The position numbers were made by a program, and so were the translations under genes. The notes beneath the pieces are model-generated. The model worked only from the letters and a program-made list of their open reading frames with translations. It was not told the origin of the DNA and searched no databases. A stretch of DNA of 64,000 bases, taken from positions 8,082,501-8,146,500 of the forward strand of contig NC_090784.1 of NCBI RefSeq assembly GCF_040054535.1, read 5' to 3'. Every line of letters starts with the position of its first letter. Position 1 is the stretch's first letter. The DNA comes from Antennarius striatus. Taxonomy: Eukaryota; Chordata; Actinopteri; Lophiiformes; Antennariidae. This document shows positions 29,048 through 42,700 of this stretch, in pieces.

Positions 29048-29278
29048 AAATAACAGGTAAATCAAAATTAAAGCCGTGATGATGTACGGTTTGTTTGACT
29101 CGTTATTTAACTCACTTACATGAATATAATTCATTTAATCACTAAGTATCATTTCACACAAAAAAATGCCTTTCATGCTTACTGTGACAAGGTGAAAAAG
29201 ATTATTATTACCTGCAATAGTTAAGGTCCATTTATAGAATTCTATGGTGTCATTAATTAAATGTGTGACAATCTCCAT
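26387..29278 (-). CDS. elovl4a: Elongation of very long chain fatty acids protein 4a (6 coding exons, 319 aa)
   Basis: Coding exons: 29278-29212, 28792-28605, 28416-28336, 27841-27670, 27177-27050 and 26710-26387, 960 nt in total with matching phases. The enzyme is the ER-membrane 3-ketoacyl-CoA synthase (condensing) step of fatty-acid elongation, making very-long-chain saturated and polyunsaturated acyl chains in retina, brain and skin. Visible features: an N-terminal glycosylation sequon NDT (residues 9-11), hydrophobic segments throughout, the catalytic histidine box HVYHH at about 147-151, a conserved family block [14 protein letters not shown], and a lysine/arginine-rich tail ending RAKRD, an RxKxx ER-retrieval variant of the human KxKxx. 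The N-terminal [10 protein letters not shown] and the tail match fish Elovl4a better than Elovl4b. An acceptor 16 bp before the ATG implies a non-coding first exon. Confidence 0.96.
29015..29042. repeat. (TA)n run
   Basis: AT dinucleotide run in elovl4a intron 1, preceded by A-rich AAATAAATAAATAA-type sequence. Confidence 0.9.
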
Positions 29279-29294
29279 GGCTGTGGTCCTTGAC

Positions 29295-30196
29295 CTGGAA
29301 TTAAGAAGAAAGATGTGAGAAGGCCTCTGAATGCTTCACTTGGTTTAGATAGAGCCAAGCGTGGCCATCTGAGATTAAAAATGTCCTCCAAACCAAACAT
29401 CTTGAAACTATAACAAGACTATAATTCTTCAAATTCATTAAATTTCAACAATGTGAATCCTGACAAGAAACAAACCCGGGCCCAGCAGGCCGGGGGTGAG
29501 GGGGGGGACTTTGTCGCCCCGTGAGGCCGTGAGGGGCCATTGGCGTCATTGCGCACAAGGGATGCAAATACAGGCCAGCAGCGCGCAAATGTCAGCACAA
29601 TGTGTGGTGGCCCCTGGACTGAGAGGGGACTCCTGGTGCCTCCCTGTTACGTGTGTCGGTATATACAGACTACTGTGAGCTCAATCAGGCACATGGTGAA
29701 CATATCGTCATGATCCCGCACAGATGACGCCCCCATCCCCCCCTCCAGCCTGGAGCAGCTCTAACGCGGCTGCAGCATACCCCCCCCCCACACACACACA
29801 CACAACACACACACGTCCTGCACAAACTGCTCTAATGAAATAAAATAAAATAAAAATAAAACATCTAAATTTGAATGACAATCCATCGTGTATTTCTAAA
29901 TACACTCAGGATGTATCGCCGGTGGGACCCGTCCACCATTTGGACGGTAGATTTGCGTTCTGCGGCAGGCAGTCCGGCCTTCAGCTGGGCTGAACGAGCG
30001 GTCCCCTTATCCACGGAATTCCACCTCAAACGCCTCAATTGGTTCCGATTAATAACTGGAAACCAACAGGATTATAATCCACTGGACTCAGACATCACAT
30101 CAATACTGCGCACAGTCAACCCGCAGCATCCCATCAACCCAGAACATCGACAGTGATGCTCTGGGATGTTATGGATGATGATGCTTAATTCCTTAC
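29295..30196 (-). promoter_or_regulatory. Probable 5' UTR intron of elovl4a
   Basis: On the minus strand an acceptor (AATTCCAG) ends at 29295. A good donor (ACACG followed by GTAAGG) begins at 30196, leaving a candidate non-coding exon upstream of 30197 and a promoter near 30300-30500. The interval is GC-rich at 29470-29780 with C/G tracts; plus-strand ORFs here are not credible genes. Confidence 0.35.
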
Positions 30197-31259
30197 CGTG
30201 TCGGTGCTTTTAAAAAAAAAATCCCTTTAAAATGACATTCGATGCAAGGTCACACAGAGTGAGTTATTCCGGCATTCAACTCAAAGTTTGTTTCTACGGA
30301 TAAATTAATTATTCCAGTGTGAAATAAAATGACTACTGGATCACCGGCGATGGCATGTAGTAATCTTTATGGGACCACATTAGAGCCTCCGCCGCGTCTG
30401 GTTCAGCGTCTCCCTCTGGTCCCCACCGGAGCAGCGAAAGCACTTCACACTTCCGTCAAACTTTCAAAATAAAACGCAGCAACAGCAGAAAACATCTGAA
30501 AATACTGTTTCATAGCAGTATAAACGTTTAAATGATCCCAATAATAAAAAATGCGTAATATAATTAGTAAACAGTATTGTATATCAGTATGAATGCCATT
30601 GTGAATGTCAATAATTCAGGTAAATAATTCATATGTAAAATTCTTTATTTAAATTTAGACATTTTCATTTGTGATTTTTTTTTAGTAGAAATTGGTTGCA
30701 TTGTCTTTTCAGTAGAGTCAAGGGATTTGAAAGCACAACATAAATTTTTGCCCCTGCTCTTTATTTAAATATTTAGTGATAATGTTTGTGATCATTCTTG
30801 ACATGAGAATTTTGGAAATGCTTTCTGATTTTTTTGCATATTGGTCTTTCATATGAAATACATTGAGACGAAATCTATTCTAGGACCTTCGTTCCTTATT
30901 TACTTGATTGCTTTGTTATTTTGTCAACTCTTAACTTGACACCACCGTGCCATTATGTTTTTACACTGTACGCCCATTGTGGTGTACAGTGTAAGCTAAT
31001 ACCCAAGAGAACGCTTCACAGAATGCTCATACGTTGGATGTACTGATAAAGCATCAGATTGAACATTTTTTTATTTAATAATCCTGAATTCATCGTAGAT
31101 AAGGTATTTATGTAGTGTTCTATTTCTTGTGTAATGTTTATCACTGATTAAATCAAAACTACCTTTAACTAATGAAGAACAAAATATGAATTCTGTTAAT
31201 ATGACACAAACTGTGTTGCCCTTACAATTTGGTCTCCAACAGTTTAATTTGAAAACACT

Positions 31260-31510
31260 CTGTTTCCGGTCTGCTCGTGCTGTGTATGTCTACCTTGACG
31301 CAGCGCCTCTCCTCTCTGGTGGCCAGCGGAATGATGGAGAGATGCTCCGCGCATGAGCACAAATGGAGGCGGATGCATCGGCAGCAGCAGAGCTGCTGTC
31401 AATCCGCCACGGGCGGAAGTGACAAACTAGTGCTCGAGCCAGTGCCTTCAAAATAAGGGTGTGATACTACCCGCCTTATTGTTACAGGTAATGTACTGCG
31501 CAGACTCCAC
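31260..31510 (+). promoter_or_regulatory. GC-rich patch upstream of prelid3a
   Basis: A CpG-containing stretch with GGGCGGAAGTGAC (ETS-like GGAAGTGAC) near 31409-31421, on the prelid3a strand about 1.2 kb before its ATG. It may be a housekeeping promoter or distal element; elovl4a lies head-to-head on the other side. Confidence 0.25.
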
Positions 31511-31827
31511 AGTGGTGGGCTACAGACTCTAATAGCGAATCTCAATGTGAGTTAGCTAAAAGAGAGCACAGTTTATTGCTTCATGGTGCATTACAGGCCA
31601 ATCCAGGTTGACAGGAACGCGTTCTGATCTGCATAAATTAAACAAATTTAGGGGTGATGCAATTAGATACATAGATAGATTATCAATCCCGGAGGAAATT
31701 GTGAATATCCACTTCTCAGACATAAAAGTACCTAATAAATACTGGATAAATTAACACCAGGAGAAAATAGAAAGACTGACAACACAGTACAGGACATACC
31801 ATATACTACACTAACAGGAAATTCACT

Positions 31828-32122
31828 GGTGGCACAGTGGCATAGTGGTTAGCACTGTTGCCTGACAGCAAGAAGGTCATGGTTCATACTCCAGCATTTC
31901 CAGCATGGCCTTTCTGTGAAGAGTTTGCATGTGTCTGAATGGATTTCCTCCAGGTTCTCCGGTTTCCCCCCATCATCACAAAAAACATGCTTCTAAGGCC
32001 CGTAGTGGTAGTGCGCCCAGGGTGCTCAAGGCCAACTCTCCATCTGACCTTGTAATTATGTTGTACCAGCTCTATAATGACAAATAAAGATCTTTAATCT
32101 TTAATCTTTAACCTTTAATCTT
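31828..32122 (+). mobile_element. tRNA-derived SINE
   Basis: The 5' end GGTGGCACAGTGGCATAGTG has an A-box-like TGGCATAGTGGTTA. A degraded B box (GGTTCATACTCC) lies about 45 bp on. The body contains the fish SINE phrase CTCCAGGTTCTCCGGTTTCC and ends in a simple tail of repeated ATCTTTA units. Structure fits a V-SINE-like element inserted upstream of prelid3a. Confidence 0.8.
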
Positions 32123-32597
32123 GCTATACCAACAGGACATAATACTACACTGGTCAATTCTTAGATTATCCTATACCCTATAACCACTACAACCCTTAAC
32201 AGCCAGCATCTCCTTTGGTTAGTTCAAAACCCTTGGAGAACATGGTTGAAACAAAAAACGTCAACGTGTAGATGATTTTATTTTGAAATTCCAAACCGGA
32301 ACCGTCTATCTCAGTGTGTCCGGCTCGACATCTGATGTCTCTGCCGGTGCACCGGTTTGTCCCTCGTCTTCAGCTGATCTAAATATTAGTGATAATCGAT
32401 ACATTTGTAGTTTCCAGCCTGCTCTGGTGACCTGGGGTTCGGCAGCGGATCCAGGCTGCGGTGTGAGGACGGACGGAGAACCTGCTCCACTGATGGTGGA
32501 GAGGGACCCCCATACAGGCCCGTCCTCTGACCGACATGGACTGAACTCGGTCCGGTGAAAACAGCCTCAGACGATCGGATCGTTGTGTCTTGATACA

Positions 32598-34172
<1,575 letters not shown>

Positions 34173-34658
34173 CATTTACTAACTCTGGTAACTTTGCTTT
34201 CTTTTGCAACTTTGTGCTTCTGTTATGAGATAGTTGTAAGAACGCAACAGCTTTTGTTTCTCTCTCAAAACATTCTATCACAGTATTGTGTGCGTACACT
34301 TGTTATGTTGTTTCAGTACTTATTTGTTTGTGTACACAGGCCTGTATGGCGACTGCTTCCCCAGGCCACACCTCATGAACCACAGGGGGGTTCTCAGCAT
34401 CCCAGGATGGACTGAAGTTGGTGCATAAAACGTTATAAAGGGTTTTGGGGTTTTAACCCCACAACCCTCTCTCACCTCTAGAGTACCTGAACTTCAAGCT
34501 TAGTCAGACATTGAATTGCTGCCAAAGCTGATTAGCAAAGAGTGTTGCAGATGGACTGAAGAGTTGTGAGTCCCTTTTTTGCAAAGGTGTGGCTATCTGC
34601 TCAACCAGTACACACTAGACGTACCAGGACAGGCCAGCTCCAACCAGCTGTGCTGCTG

Positions 34659-34664
34659 AATAAA
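34659..34664 (+). other. Candidate poly(A) signal of prelid3a
   Basis: AATAAA about 490 bp past the stop. An earlier AATAAA near 33958 lies in the last intron and is not expected to be used. Confidence 0.45.
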
Positions 34665-35067
34665 GGTTTCATGTTCAGTGGTGCTGCTGCATCAATAACA
34701 TAATCCAGCCAGACATTGCTGGTTTTAGTATAATGATAACAATATGCTTCATTTCATTTGCTGTCATGTCATATATGAGCAGGAGAGATGAAGAAAAGGG
34801 CTGTACACACACACAAACTGTAAGAAGCTGACAATATGCAACAAACTTTGTTAAGTTTTATTTTTGACTGATGTAATGTATGTGTTCTATAAAGTTGAAC
34901 ACTGGTGACTCTGATGGCAGGAGTTCAAATCTAAAGGTTGCTACTGATGCTGATGTTTCTCACAGACGCAAAATTGTTTAGGAAGGAGGGAGTGACGAAC
35001 TCTAGATAGAGGATGGAGTAGTTAGCAAGAATATTGCTAATGCAGCTCTTTGTTCATAAGATTTCAA

Positions 35068-35070
<3 letters not shown>

Positions 35071-35135
<65 letters not shown>

Positions 35136-35160
35136 CATACATACATACATACATACATAC

Positions 35161-35191
<31 letters not shown>

Positions 35192-35245
35192 CATACATAC
35201 ATACATACATACATACATACACACACATAATATATATATATATAT
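35071..35245. repeat. Compound (TA)n-(CATA)n-(TA)n satellite
   Basis: About 60 bp of TA, then about 90 bp of ACAT/CATA tetranucleotides, then about 17 bp of TA. The long Ile-Tyr ORFs over it are artefacts. Confidence 0.97.
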
Positions 35246-35820
35246 GGGAATGTGCCATTAACATTGCCTTATTCTGCTGCCACAGCAACAATACACTGGA
35301 TCCTGTAGACGTACAACTGGTGGACAAAGTAGTTGTTAACCAGACAAAAAGGCTTTGTGGAGAAAATGGGGCTTGTGTGATCAGCACAGGGAACATACAT
35401 TTATGTAGACTTAAACAATACGTGTCTGACAACAATAATACACAATCATGTCTTTACCAGTTTTAAACATCCTGGATCTGAAATGTTAATCCACTCCATA
35501 ACTACCTACACACCCTCAGCAGCAGGGCATAGCTGGATGTGCTATTCTGCAGCGGATGCACACAATCACTCATGTGCTAAATAATATTTGTTGGTTAAAT
35601 GACTATGATATAATATTTGTATTAATCATATTTATTTAAAGACATTGTGTAACCAGCAATTGAATAAATTGTTTGTAATATATGATTGTCATGCTGAAAA
35701 TAAGATGAGACTTTGTTGATTTTAACTTAAACTCTTCTACTGTAGCAATTAAAACCGCTGACAAGTTACACTTAATCTGTGTGAGAGCATTTATTGTTGC
35801 TGATCAGACGTCTTTATTTT

Positions 35821-36054
35821 TCAGTCAGTCTCTGGGTTATTATCCTGGAGGGATGCCTTCTTAGAACCAATGCCCTTCAGTTTGTTGGTTTGGTTGACTA
35901 TACCGGAGCTATGAGGTGATTTTTCGAACATAATTTTTATTTTATATAGAGCATTTTCATAATCCAAAGATTTTGTTTCAATTGCCTGCTCCAGTAATAA
36001 ATACTCAGGCCCAAACATTGATAGTTTATTGTTGAGTTGATTGATAAACTGCAC
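35821..36054 (-). CDS. Unrecognised 77-codon ORF, terminal-exon-like
   Basis: I do not recognise this protein. It contains FINQLNNKLSMFGPEYLLLE and ends ASLQDNNPETD. An AATAAA on the minus strand (35814-35819) directly follows the stop, as in a compact last exon or a retrocopy end. A weak acceptor-like CAAG lies just upstream of the ORF. It sits about 180 bp beyond the likely fbxo32 3' end on the same strand, and no upstream exon was identified. It may be a real terminal exon, a gene relic or chance. Composition is normal, not low complexity. Confidence 0.3.
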   Translation of the reverse strand: MQFINQLNNKLSMFGPEYLLLEQAIETKSLDYENALYKIKIMFEKSPHSSGIVNQTNKLKGIGSKKASLQDNNPETD

Positions 36055-36237
36055 TTGGACCAGCAGCGAGTCCTAAGAAGTTTACTTGCAGTTCATATCG
36101 TTTCCATTAGATGGCGCAAGTGTGCCGCTATTATACAAGTGGACAGGGCAGCTTCATCTGACTACTACATGATTCTTGTGTCTGTGTGTGTTTAAAAGTA
36201 CCTGGAGGCCAACAAGACAGATGTAAATTCACTTTTC

Positions 36238-36243
36238 TTTATT
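36238..36243 (-). other. Candidate poly(A) signal of fbxo32
   Basis: Minus-strand AATAAA about 1.05 kb past the stop at 37288. This implies a 3' UTR covering roughly 36220-37287, in which I see no other gene. Confidence 0.45.
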
Positions 36244-37287
36244 CAACAGAACATGACCAGAATGCATTGCATAGCATGTACATCAATCCACACTGTCTGA
36301 GCAGTGATAGAGGAAAGTTTGGGTCAAATTGTACCTTCATACTAATATTCCTTCCTCTTTAATAAAGCAAGTTGATCTGCTTGTCAAAAACTCAAAACTC
36401 CAATCAGCTGGTTGTTTGAAATAGAAATCACACAGGAGGCTGCAGAAAGGCTGAATCTTTCAGACATCCAAGTTTGCTATCACAGCGCTAAAATCATCCT
36501 CTCTTCTAAATCAGACATTTGTTGAAAATAATAAACTGCAATATTTTCAGCTCTTGATGTTAACAAGGATTAAGCTGCTGTTTTGTTGCTGTTGATAAGG
36601 CACACAGTTATACGAACGTCAATATCTTTGGTAAAACTTCACTCTGGTGCCGTTGCTATAGCAGCTGCAGCACAAAATAAAAAAAAGTCTTATCAAATCT
36701 TTATAAAAGTGAAAAACAAAGAAAAATAGAAAATACTGCTGTGTGTCAACATATCAAATCATCACTCAAATGAACAATTACATACTCTTCCGCTTACATT
36801 CATCATCCCTTTAGTCCTGCAGCAACTGAAGATTAGTGCCAAACAGAGTAGAACAGAAGGTCATCTGACACGTTTCATCCCCACGCACCACATTTTACAA
36901 ACGGGAAAGACAAGTGAAAACACCTAAAGGTCAGGTTTACTTTGATGGCGTAATTAAAAAATAAAAAACACACACACAAAAAAATGAGATTAAACTCCTC
37001 TGTTCCTTTTCTACACTGTCCTTCTCTCCTCCACACAGCAAATTGACGCACATCAGCTTTCCTCTCACATCCACTCATCCTCAACAGTAAACTCTTCTAG
37101 GAGGCTCTGTACTATTTCAAAACATGATTGCATAATTGTCCCCCTGCCCGAGCCCCCTCAGGTCATACCTCAACTAAATACTCATCCACAAGTTAATTGT
37201 GCCATTAAACGAAACAATATTGTACAATTTTATGTACACTATGTACAGTCAGTTCATTTGAATTCCTTGTTTTATGAAGGAGGGGGG

Positions 37288-40200
37288 TCAAAAGTTGAAA
37301 AGGTTGATGAAGTCTTGAGGGGAGAGGGACATAGTGCAACTTTCTGGGTTGTTGGCTGTGCACGGATGGTTTGTTTCCTGCAACAACAAAATAATACAAC
37401 ATACAATCAATATCAATATATTTTCCATTTCCGTCTCCTTAGTGCAGTTTCGCTTGTGGTAAAATTTAAAGTGTCACATTCACTTCGGTTCAACGTTAAG
37501 TAACAGAAAAATACACCACCTTCCAGAAGAGGATGTGACAGTGTGTGCAGAGGTGCAGGGTTTCACTGTATTCCTCTCTGTGAGGGTAGCAGCGGCTCAA
37601 CTTAAAGTACATCTTCTTCCACTCCAGGTGACCTTTATCTGACACCATCAGGCGCTTCCTGATCTGAAGAGGAGGAACACCAACTTTAGGACACCACCCT
37701 AAAACAGAATTCTTTCACATACCATATCTATTTTGGCTTTTTGTGAGATTTTATCCCATATCTTACACTCCCGACTACACCCCAAGAAATGATGGTGAGT
37801 TCATCAGCATATATATGACATGCCATTAATGTCATCAACAATCGATATGTACGGATCATCCATTCATTTCCACATACCTGTCTGTCTGTGAAGTGGTACT
37901 GACACAGACTCTTCCACAGGAGCCGGTCCTCAGTAAGGGCCCCCAGCTCGGGACACACCTGGCCCAGGCTGACCAGGTCCCTCCCGTCTGACAGACGCTG
38001 CATGATGTTCAGCTGCAGGCTGGTGGGCAGGTCCGTCAGATTCATGCCTGTAGATGTGGGCTGAAGAAGAAAAAAAGAGGTACAACAATTCATGCTTTTC
38101 TTGAGGAGGAGATGGCTTTGGTGAATCCGTCTTTCAGGCCGACGCTTACTCTGTTGATCTGGATGTTGTCCAGCTTCTGTTGCCACTGAATGATGTTCTC
38201 CATGCGGCGCACCCAGATGTTGATGTTCCCCACCAGGACGGACTTGCCCATACCCTGAACGAGACCGCACAGCGAGATGTAGAGCGTCTGCAGGAGCTCC
38301 TTGATGGGACGGACATTCTGCTGGTCATCGAGAACTGAGGAGGAGAAATTACACCAACTCATCCCATTTACTCCAGTCATGACCTGAAAGAGCAGTTCTG
38401 AAGCCTGATTGTGACGGGTTAGTGGTTAGCAGGCACGAATGAGGAATCATCAAAAAGGTAATTATTACACCGGGTGTTTTAAACGGTTTTTCTCTCCTGA
38501 GCAGTGAATGATCCCAGGTCACCTAAACAACCAGAGTCTCTGTTTAGCAGAGGGAACATTTGGTTTACACAGAGACTTAGAGAGGAGCCTGGTGACTGTC
38601 TGTTTCCCACTATGCCTCTGCAGCCAAACATCCACCCCACCCACCCCCCTCCCCATTTGCTTCTATTAGAATGTCCAGGCTTCATTTCCTCACCTCTTAA
38701 TGCAAATGAGAATGTAGGAAGGCTTTCTTTATTTTATTATCTACATTTGTATCTTAAAGAAAGGTGAAAAATGTCTCACGCACATCTAAAAACTAAAAAA
38801 AAAGGCCTGAATGAGTGGCCGTCAACAGATTCCCGTGCGCGTTTAGGTCACGTCCACCTCACATTAAGGACACACACACTGAGGGCCACACCAGTGGGGT
38901 GACTTGAGTGATGGGGCTCACCTTTCTTAACCACTCTCTCCAGAATATTCATGAAGTTTTTCTGAGCCACTCCGCTGAGTGAGGGCAGCTGGGACTTGGC
39001 GATAAGCTCCAGAAGCTAGAGCGGAGAAAGAGACAGTAAGAAAGAAACAACATAAATTACATCCCATCAACTGTTGACTCTCTGTTCCGTTGCCACATTA
39101 CCAAATGCTTGTTATGCTGCACTCTAAGAAAGGCACTTGCAATCCTCACAATAAATGTTGCCTTGAAAAAAAAAAATTGGAGCTGCTCCAAGGGATCATT
39201 AGTCTCAGTGGAAGCTGGATCCAACAACTATGAGACGGCATTCTGGCTTCTTCCTGTCTTTGTAGGAAGTAGGTATTGGAAAAGTTCTAGACGACACCCT
39301 CAGCATCAGCCAGCATACCTTTACTCACTTCATTCTTGTCATGTGGATTGGCTGAATCCCTTCACACCACTAGTGAGGGTTAACTTGTATGTAGGTACGT
39401 GATCGTATGTAAGTCGTGCAGGTTTGCAACTTGTTGCCATTAGCTAATGGGGAAACAAAAAAAAGAAAAAAAAAAGCTGCATCCAGGGTGGCATGTCTGG
39501 CATGTAACAGATTCTATGACATCATGGAGAAACTCATGTTCCCTAAGCTCGTGTGACCTTTGTCATCACATCAACAAATTGTTGTAACCGTCTGGATGTC
39601 TGGAGGGGACGTTAAGACAACGTTCCTCATTGCATATTTCCAATTTCTTACAGAAAATATGTGAGCTACAGATGACTCCAACTGAGTCTATTCAACCACA
39701 TCCCAAAAGGAAAAAGTCATGTTCTGGCATTGATAGAATTCTCAATCTTGAACTAAATAACTTCTCTCTTACATCCTCGCACTACGTTCTGTTTTCAAAC
39801 CAAATTTAAGCTTCTCTCTTGGCTCCTTTTCCTCATTCTTTCCAGCCCCCATTCCTAAAACCTAATCCCACAACCTTCTTTTAGCTGCTCATCAAGCGTT
39901 CCTGTCTTTTGCAGCGCAGTCGTGCAGAACAATGCGTTTTTCCGTATCTACTTTTAGCCTCTACTGTTTACTGAGGTGCGTTTCATAGCTTTACTTGTCG
40001 CTTTTACTCCCCCACCCCCACCACCAAACGCACCATCAACATTTAAAGCGTATCTCCTTGTTACTGCACATGCACTCTTAAAATACAGTCCTTTTTAGTT
40101 TCTGTGTCCTTGAAGTCATCTTAGTTTGTCCGAGAAAAGAAAGACCCACTTGTTGTTTCCGTGAGCGAACCTGATCCGTGGAACTCAGACGGAGTTAAAT

Positions 40201-40665
40201 GAACTCGCAAATGTCATCAGACACAACCAGTGAAGAAGAGCGACCCAGGACACGGTGTCCAGACCAGATGCTTGTGTTACAGCTATATTGTTCTTTTGGC
40301 TTAACACACCACACTGAACACGTTAGCCGGAGTCGGCGCTGAAAGGTCATTCTAAACCTTCAGAGACAGAAACAAATGGCAGATATTTGTGGAAAGTTAC
40401 GAGTAAAAGAGTCTGAAAAGTTAGATTGCTTGTGGAATACTAGATGATTCTGTGTTCTGATGTCTCAGGAATATTTTAATTGCACAATACATCAATGCCA
40501 TTTGGTTTATGACCACAGATAACAAAACAGCTACAAAATGTGTTCCGTTCCATCGTCACTGGCCCACTAAAAACAGGAAATTGGTGTGTCTGTTCCACAC
40601 CGAGCCCAAACTGGTAAATCCCACCATTCATTAGGACGGTAGTGGAAGAGCAAAGGAAGACAGAG

Positions 40666-40711
<46 letters not shown>

Positions 40712-42491
40712 CTGAGTGATGGGGGGGAGGGGGGAGAGAGGGGGCTGAATCACCTGACAACCACCAGATCAAGTTTCATAAACCCGTCCGGTGGTCACAC
40801 CTCACCGCACAGCTGTCAGCCCCCCCTCCCCCTTTCCTCTTCTTCCTCCTCCTCCTCTTCCTCCACAGGGCCTCATGCAGCCTCAGCTCACATGGAAGCA
40901 CATGTGGGAGAGCTGATGAGGGGGGCAAAGGTACCGAAATCTACCAGGTGATTATCTATCAGCCCCCCCCCCTCCTGATCTGACGCTTTTGATGGTGGGG
41001 GACACATTTCACAGTGAACAATCTGACAGTAATAGGTGCTGATTCACTTTAGTTCAGCTGAACGAAGGGAAGTTACGTGACTTCACAAATCATCTTTAAA
41101 CATGTTTAAACATGTACCACGTGTCGTGATGTCTTTAACCCTTTCTCTGCCACTGACAAAGCATCTCCCTTGGAAAAAAACCACAGAGGACACAAGAAAC
41201 TAGAAAGAAAGGGGGAGACGAGGACTCACTTTGACGACATAATTAAATCTCCTTGTGTCTTTGATGGCGCTGCAGAAATCCAAGCGGTTGAAGGCCTCTC
41301 CCAGTGTACAATATCCATGGCGCTGGGAGAATTTAATTATCAGGGTATTAGATTGTGATCCGCAGCAGATGTATAGAGCTTTTTTCAGCATGTTTACATT
41401 AGCAAAAGATGATATGGAAAGTTGATGTGAATCTGGGTTGGTTCGGGGTTGTTGTTTTTTTTTACCTCTTTGGTGCTTCCTTTATGAACATAAATCCACT
41501 TTTCCCTGTGGAAATCTGTCAGAGAGCAGAGTGTTTATATTAATGGAACTATATTAATTAAGCAGCTTATAATGACTGTCACAAAAGTGTAATAGAGTTT
41601 ATGAAATGATGGGGAGTTTATCATAAGCAAAGTTATTAGAGAAGACTTCTCCACACAAATGTTACGTAACATCCCCCATGAGCCTCTCCAGCTAATAGTT
41701 GTGGTCCAGAACCCAACTTTGGTATATTATTATGTGACTTATAACCCCACACATGAAACACCAAAATATTATCCTTTGCATATTTGTCCAATAAGCCAGA
41801 CTGTGTGGCTCTTGCAGTGACTCACAGGGAACCTTGGTGTTGTTGTTCATCAGGTCCTTCTTCCTCTTCTTGGCAGCCATGTCGTAGCCGAGAGAGAGCA
41901 GCAGGTTCTCCTTGTTGAAACACTCCTCCTCCACCTCTACTTTGCAAAAGCTGGAGAGAGAAAAAAAAACAACAACATAAGAATCCATATATCAAGTTAT
42001 CATCATGTCGTCATGTTATCCAACTACACAGCAGTGGGAGTGTGTCAGCAGCTCCTGACGTCTCTGACGCGGAGCGCATGAAAACACAGACAGCGTTGCG
42101 CGTCTGAGGCCGTGTTTCGGGCTTTCTGTGGTGGATCAGCGCACACATTTGACAAAGTGAACTCGACAAACGTTTGTTAATCCTCTCCCTTGTGCTTTTA
42201 TTTTTAACTTCGTGATTAACCAGGAAGAGGAACGTTGTCTGGCCCTAATGTCTCCCTTTGTTGAACGCACTCCTCTCCTCCGTCCATAACCACACAGTGA
42301 CGCACTGGAGAGCTGCGCAAACTTCCAAACTGTTGCTTGTATGAAGGCCTTTTACGGGACTCGGATCTAAACACCAACCTCTCCACGGAGACGTTGTTGT
42401 TTTTGTCGTCAGCTGTTGTCTTTTTCCATCCTTCCTCGGTTTTAACCCAACTCTGACCCGGTGACCTCCAGTCCTGTCCGAGGAACGGCAT
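37288..42491 (-). CDS. fbxo32: F-box only protein 32, atrogin-1/MAFbx (9 exons, 358 aa)
   Basis: Coding exons: 42491-42379, 41950-41826, 41515-41466, 41322-41230, 39015-38922, 38334-38150, 38060-37878, 37663-37520 and 37377-37288 (1077 nt, all phases consistent). It is the substrate receptor of an SCF E3 ubiquitin ligase; in vertebrates it is strongly induced in wasting muscle and heart and targets proteins such as MyoD and eIF3f. Visible features: conserved start [19 protein letters not shown], basic nuclear-localisation motif KKRKK (65-69), [15 protein letters not shown] block, [14 protein letters not shown] segment, F-box from about 228 to 277 ([20 protein letters not shown]), and C-terminal [11 protein letters not shown] and [13 protein letters not shown]. 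The C-terminal words match FBXO32 rather than the paralogue FBXO25. The intron before exon 39015-38922 is the longest (2.2 kb). klhl38 lies next upstream in the same orientation. Confidence 0.97.
40669..40709. repeat. (GT)n microsatellite
   Basis: GT run in an fbxo32 intron, followed by G-rich and then C/T-rich low-complexity sequence to about 40870. Confidence 0.95.
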
Positions 42492-42610
42492 CCTGGTTTG
42501 TCCGATCGGGTGAAGTCCAAAAAAAAATAAAACTGTCTGCGTGGATTTGTCTCCTCAGAAGTTACTGGTCCTGATCGTGTTTTGCTTCTACTGTTGCCAT
42601 TGCGCAGCTC

Positions 42611-42700
42611 TTCTTATATCCTCCACTGAGAACCCGGAAATACTTGGGATCCGCCCCCCCCCCAGTGGAAACTTGACTGCAGCACGTGGATTTGTTTATC
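42611..42700 (-). promoter_or_regulatory. Candidate fbxo32 core promoter with FOXO-like and E-box motifs
   Basis: Read on the minus strand, GATAAACAA (FOXO core RTAAAYA) lies at about 42692-42700. A CACGTG E-box is at 42683-42688 and a TATA-like GATATAAGAA at about 42611-42620, roughly 120 bp before the ATG. FBXO32 is an established FoxO target in mammals. The spacing fits a promoter; function is inferred. Confidence 0.4.

Noticed and set aside
26387-29278. Elovl4b or Elovl2/5
   Set aside because: The N-terminus [10 protein letters not shown] and the Arg/Lys tail RAKRD fit Elovl4a; ELOVL2/5 differ in tail and histidine-box surroundings.
35050-35466. 138-codon ORF rich in Ile-Tyr and His-Thr
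   Set aside because: Artefact of the TA/CATA satellite.
37288-42491. FBXO25 as the identity of the F-box gene
   Set aside because: The tail words [11 protein letters not shown] and [11 protein letters not shown] and the nine-exon structure fit FBXO32; FBXO25 has a different tail and insert.
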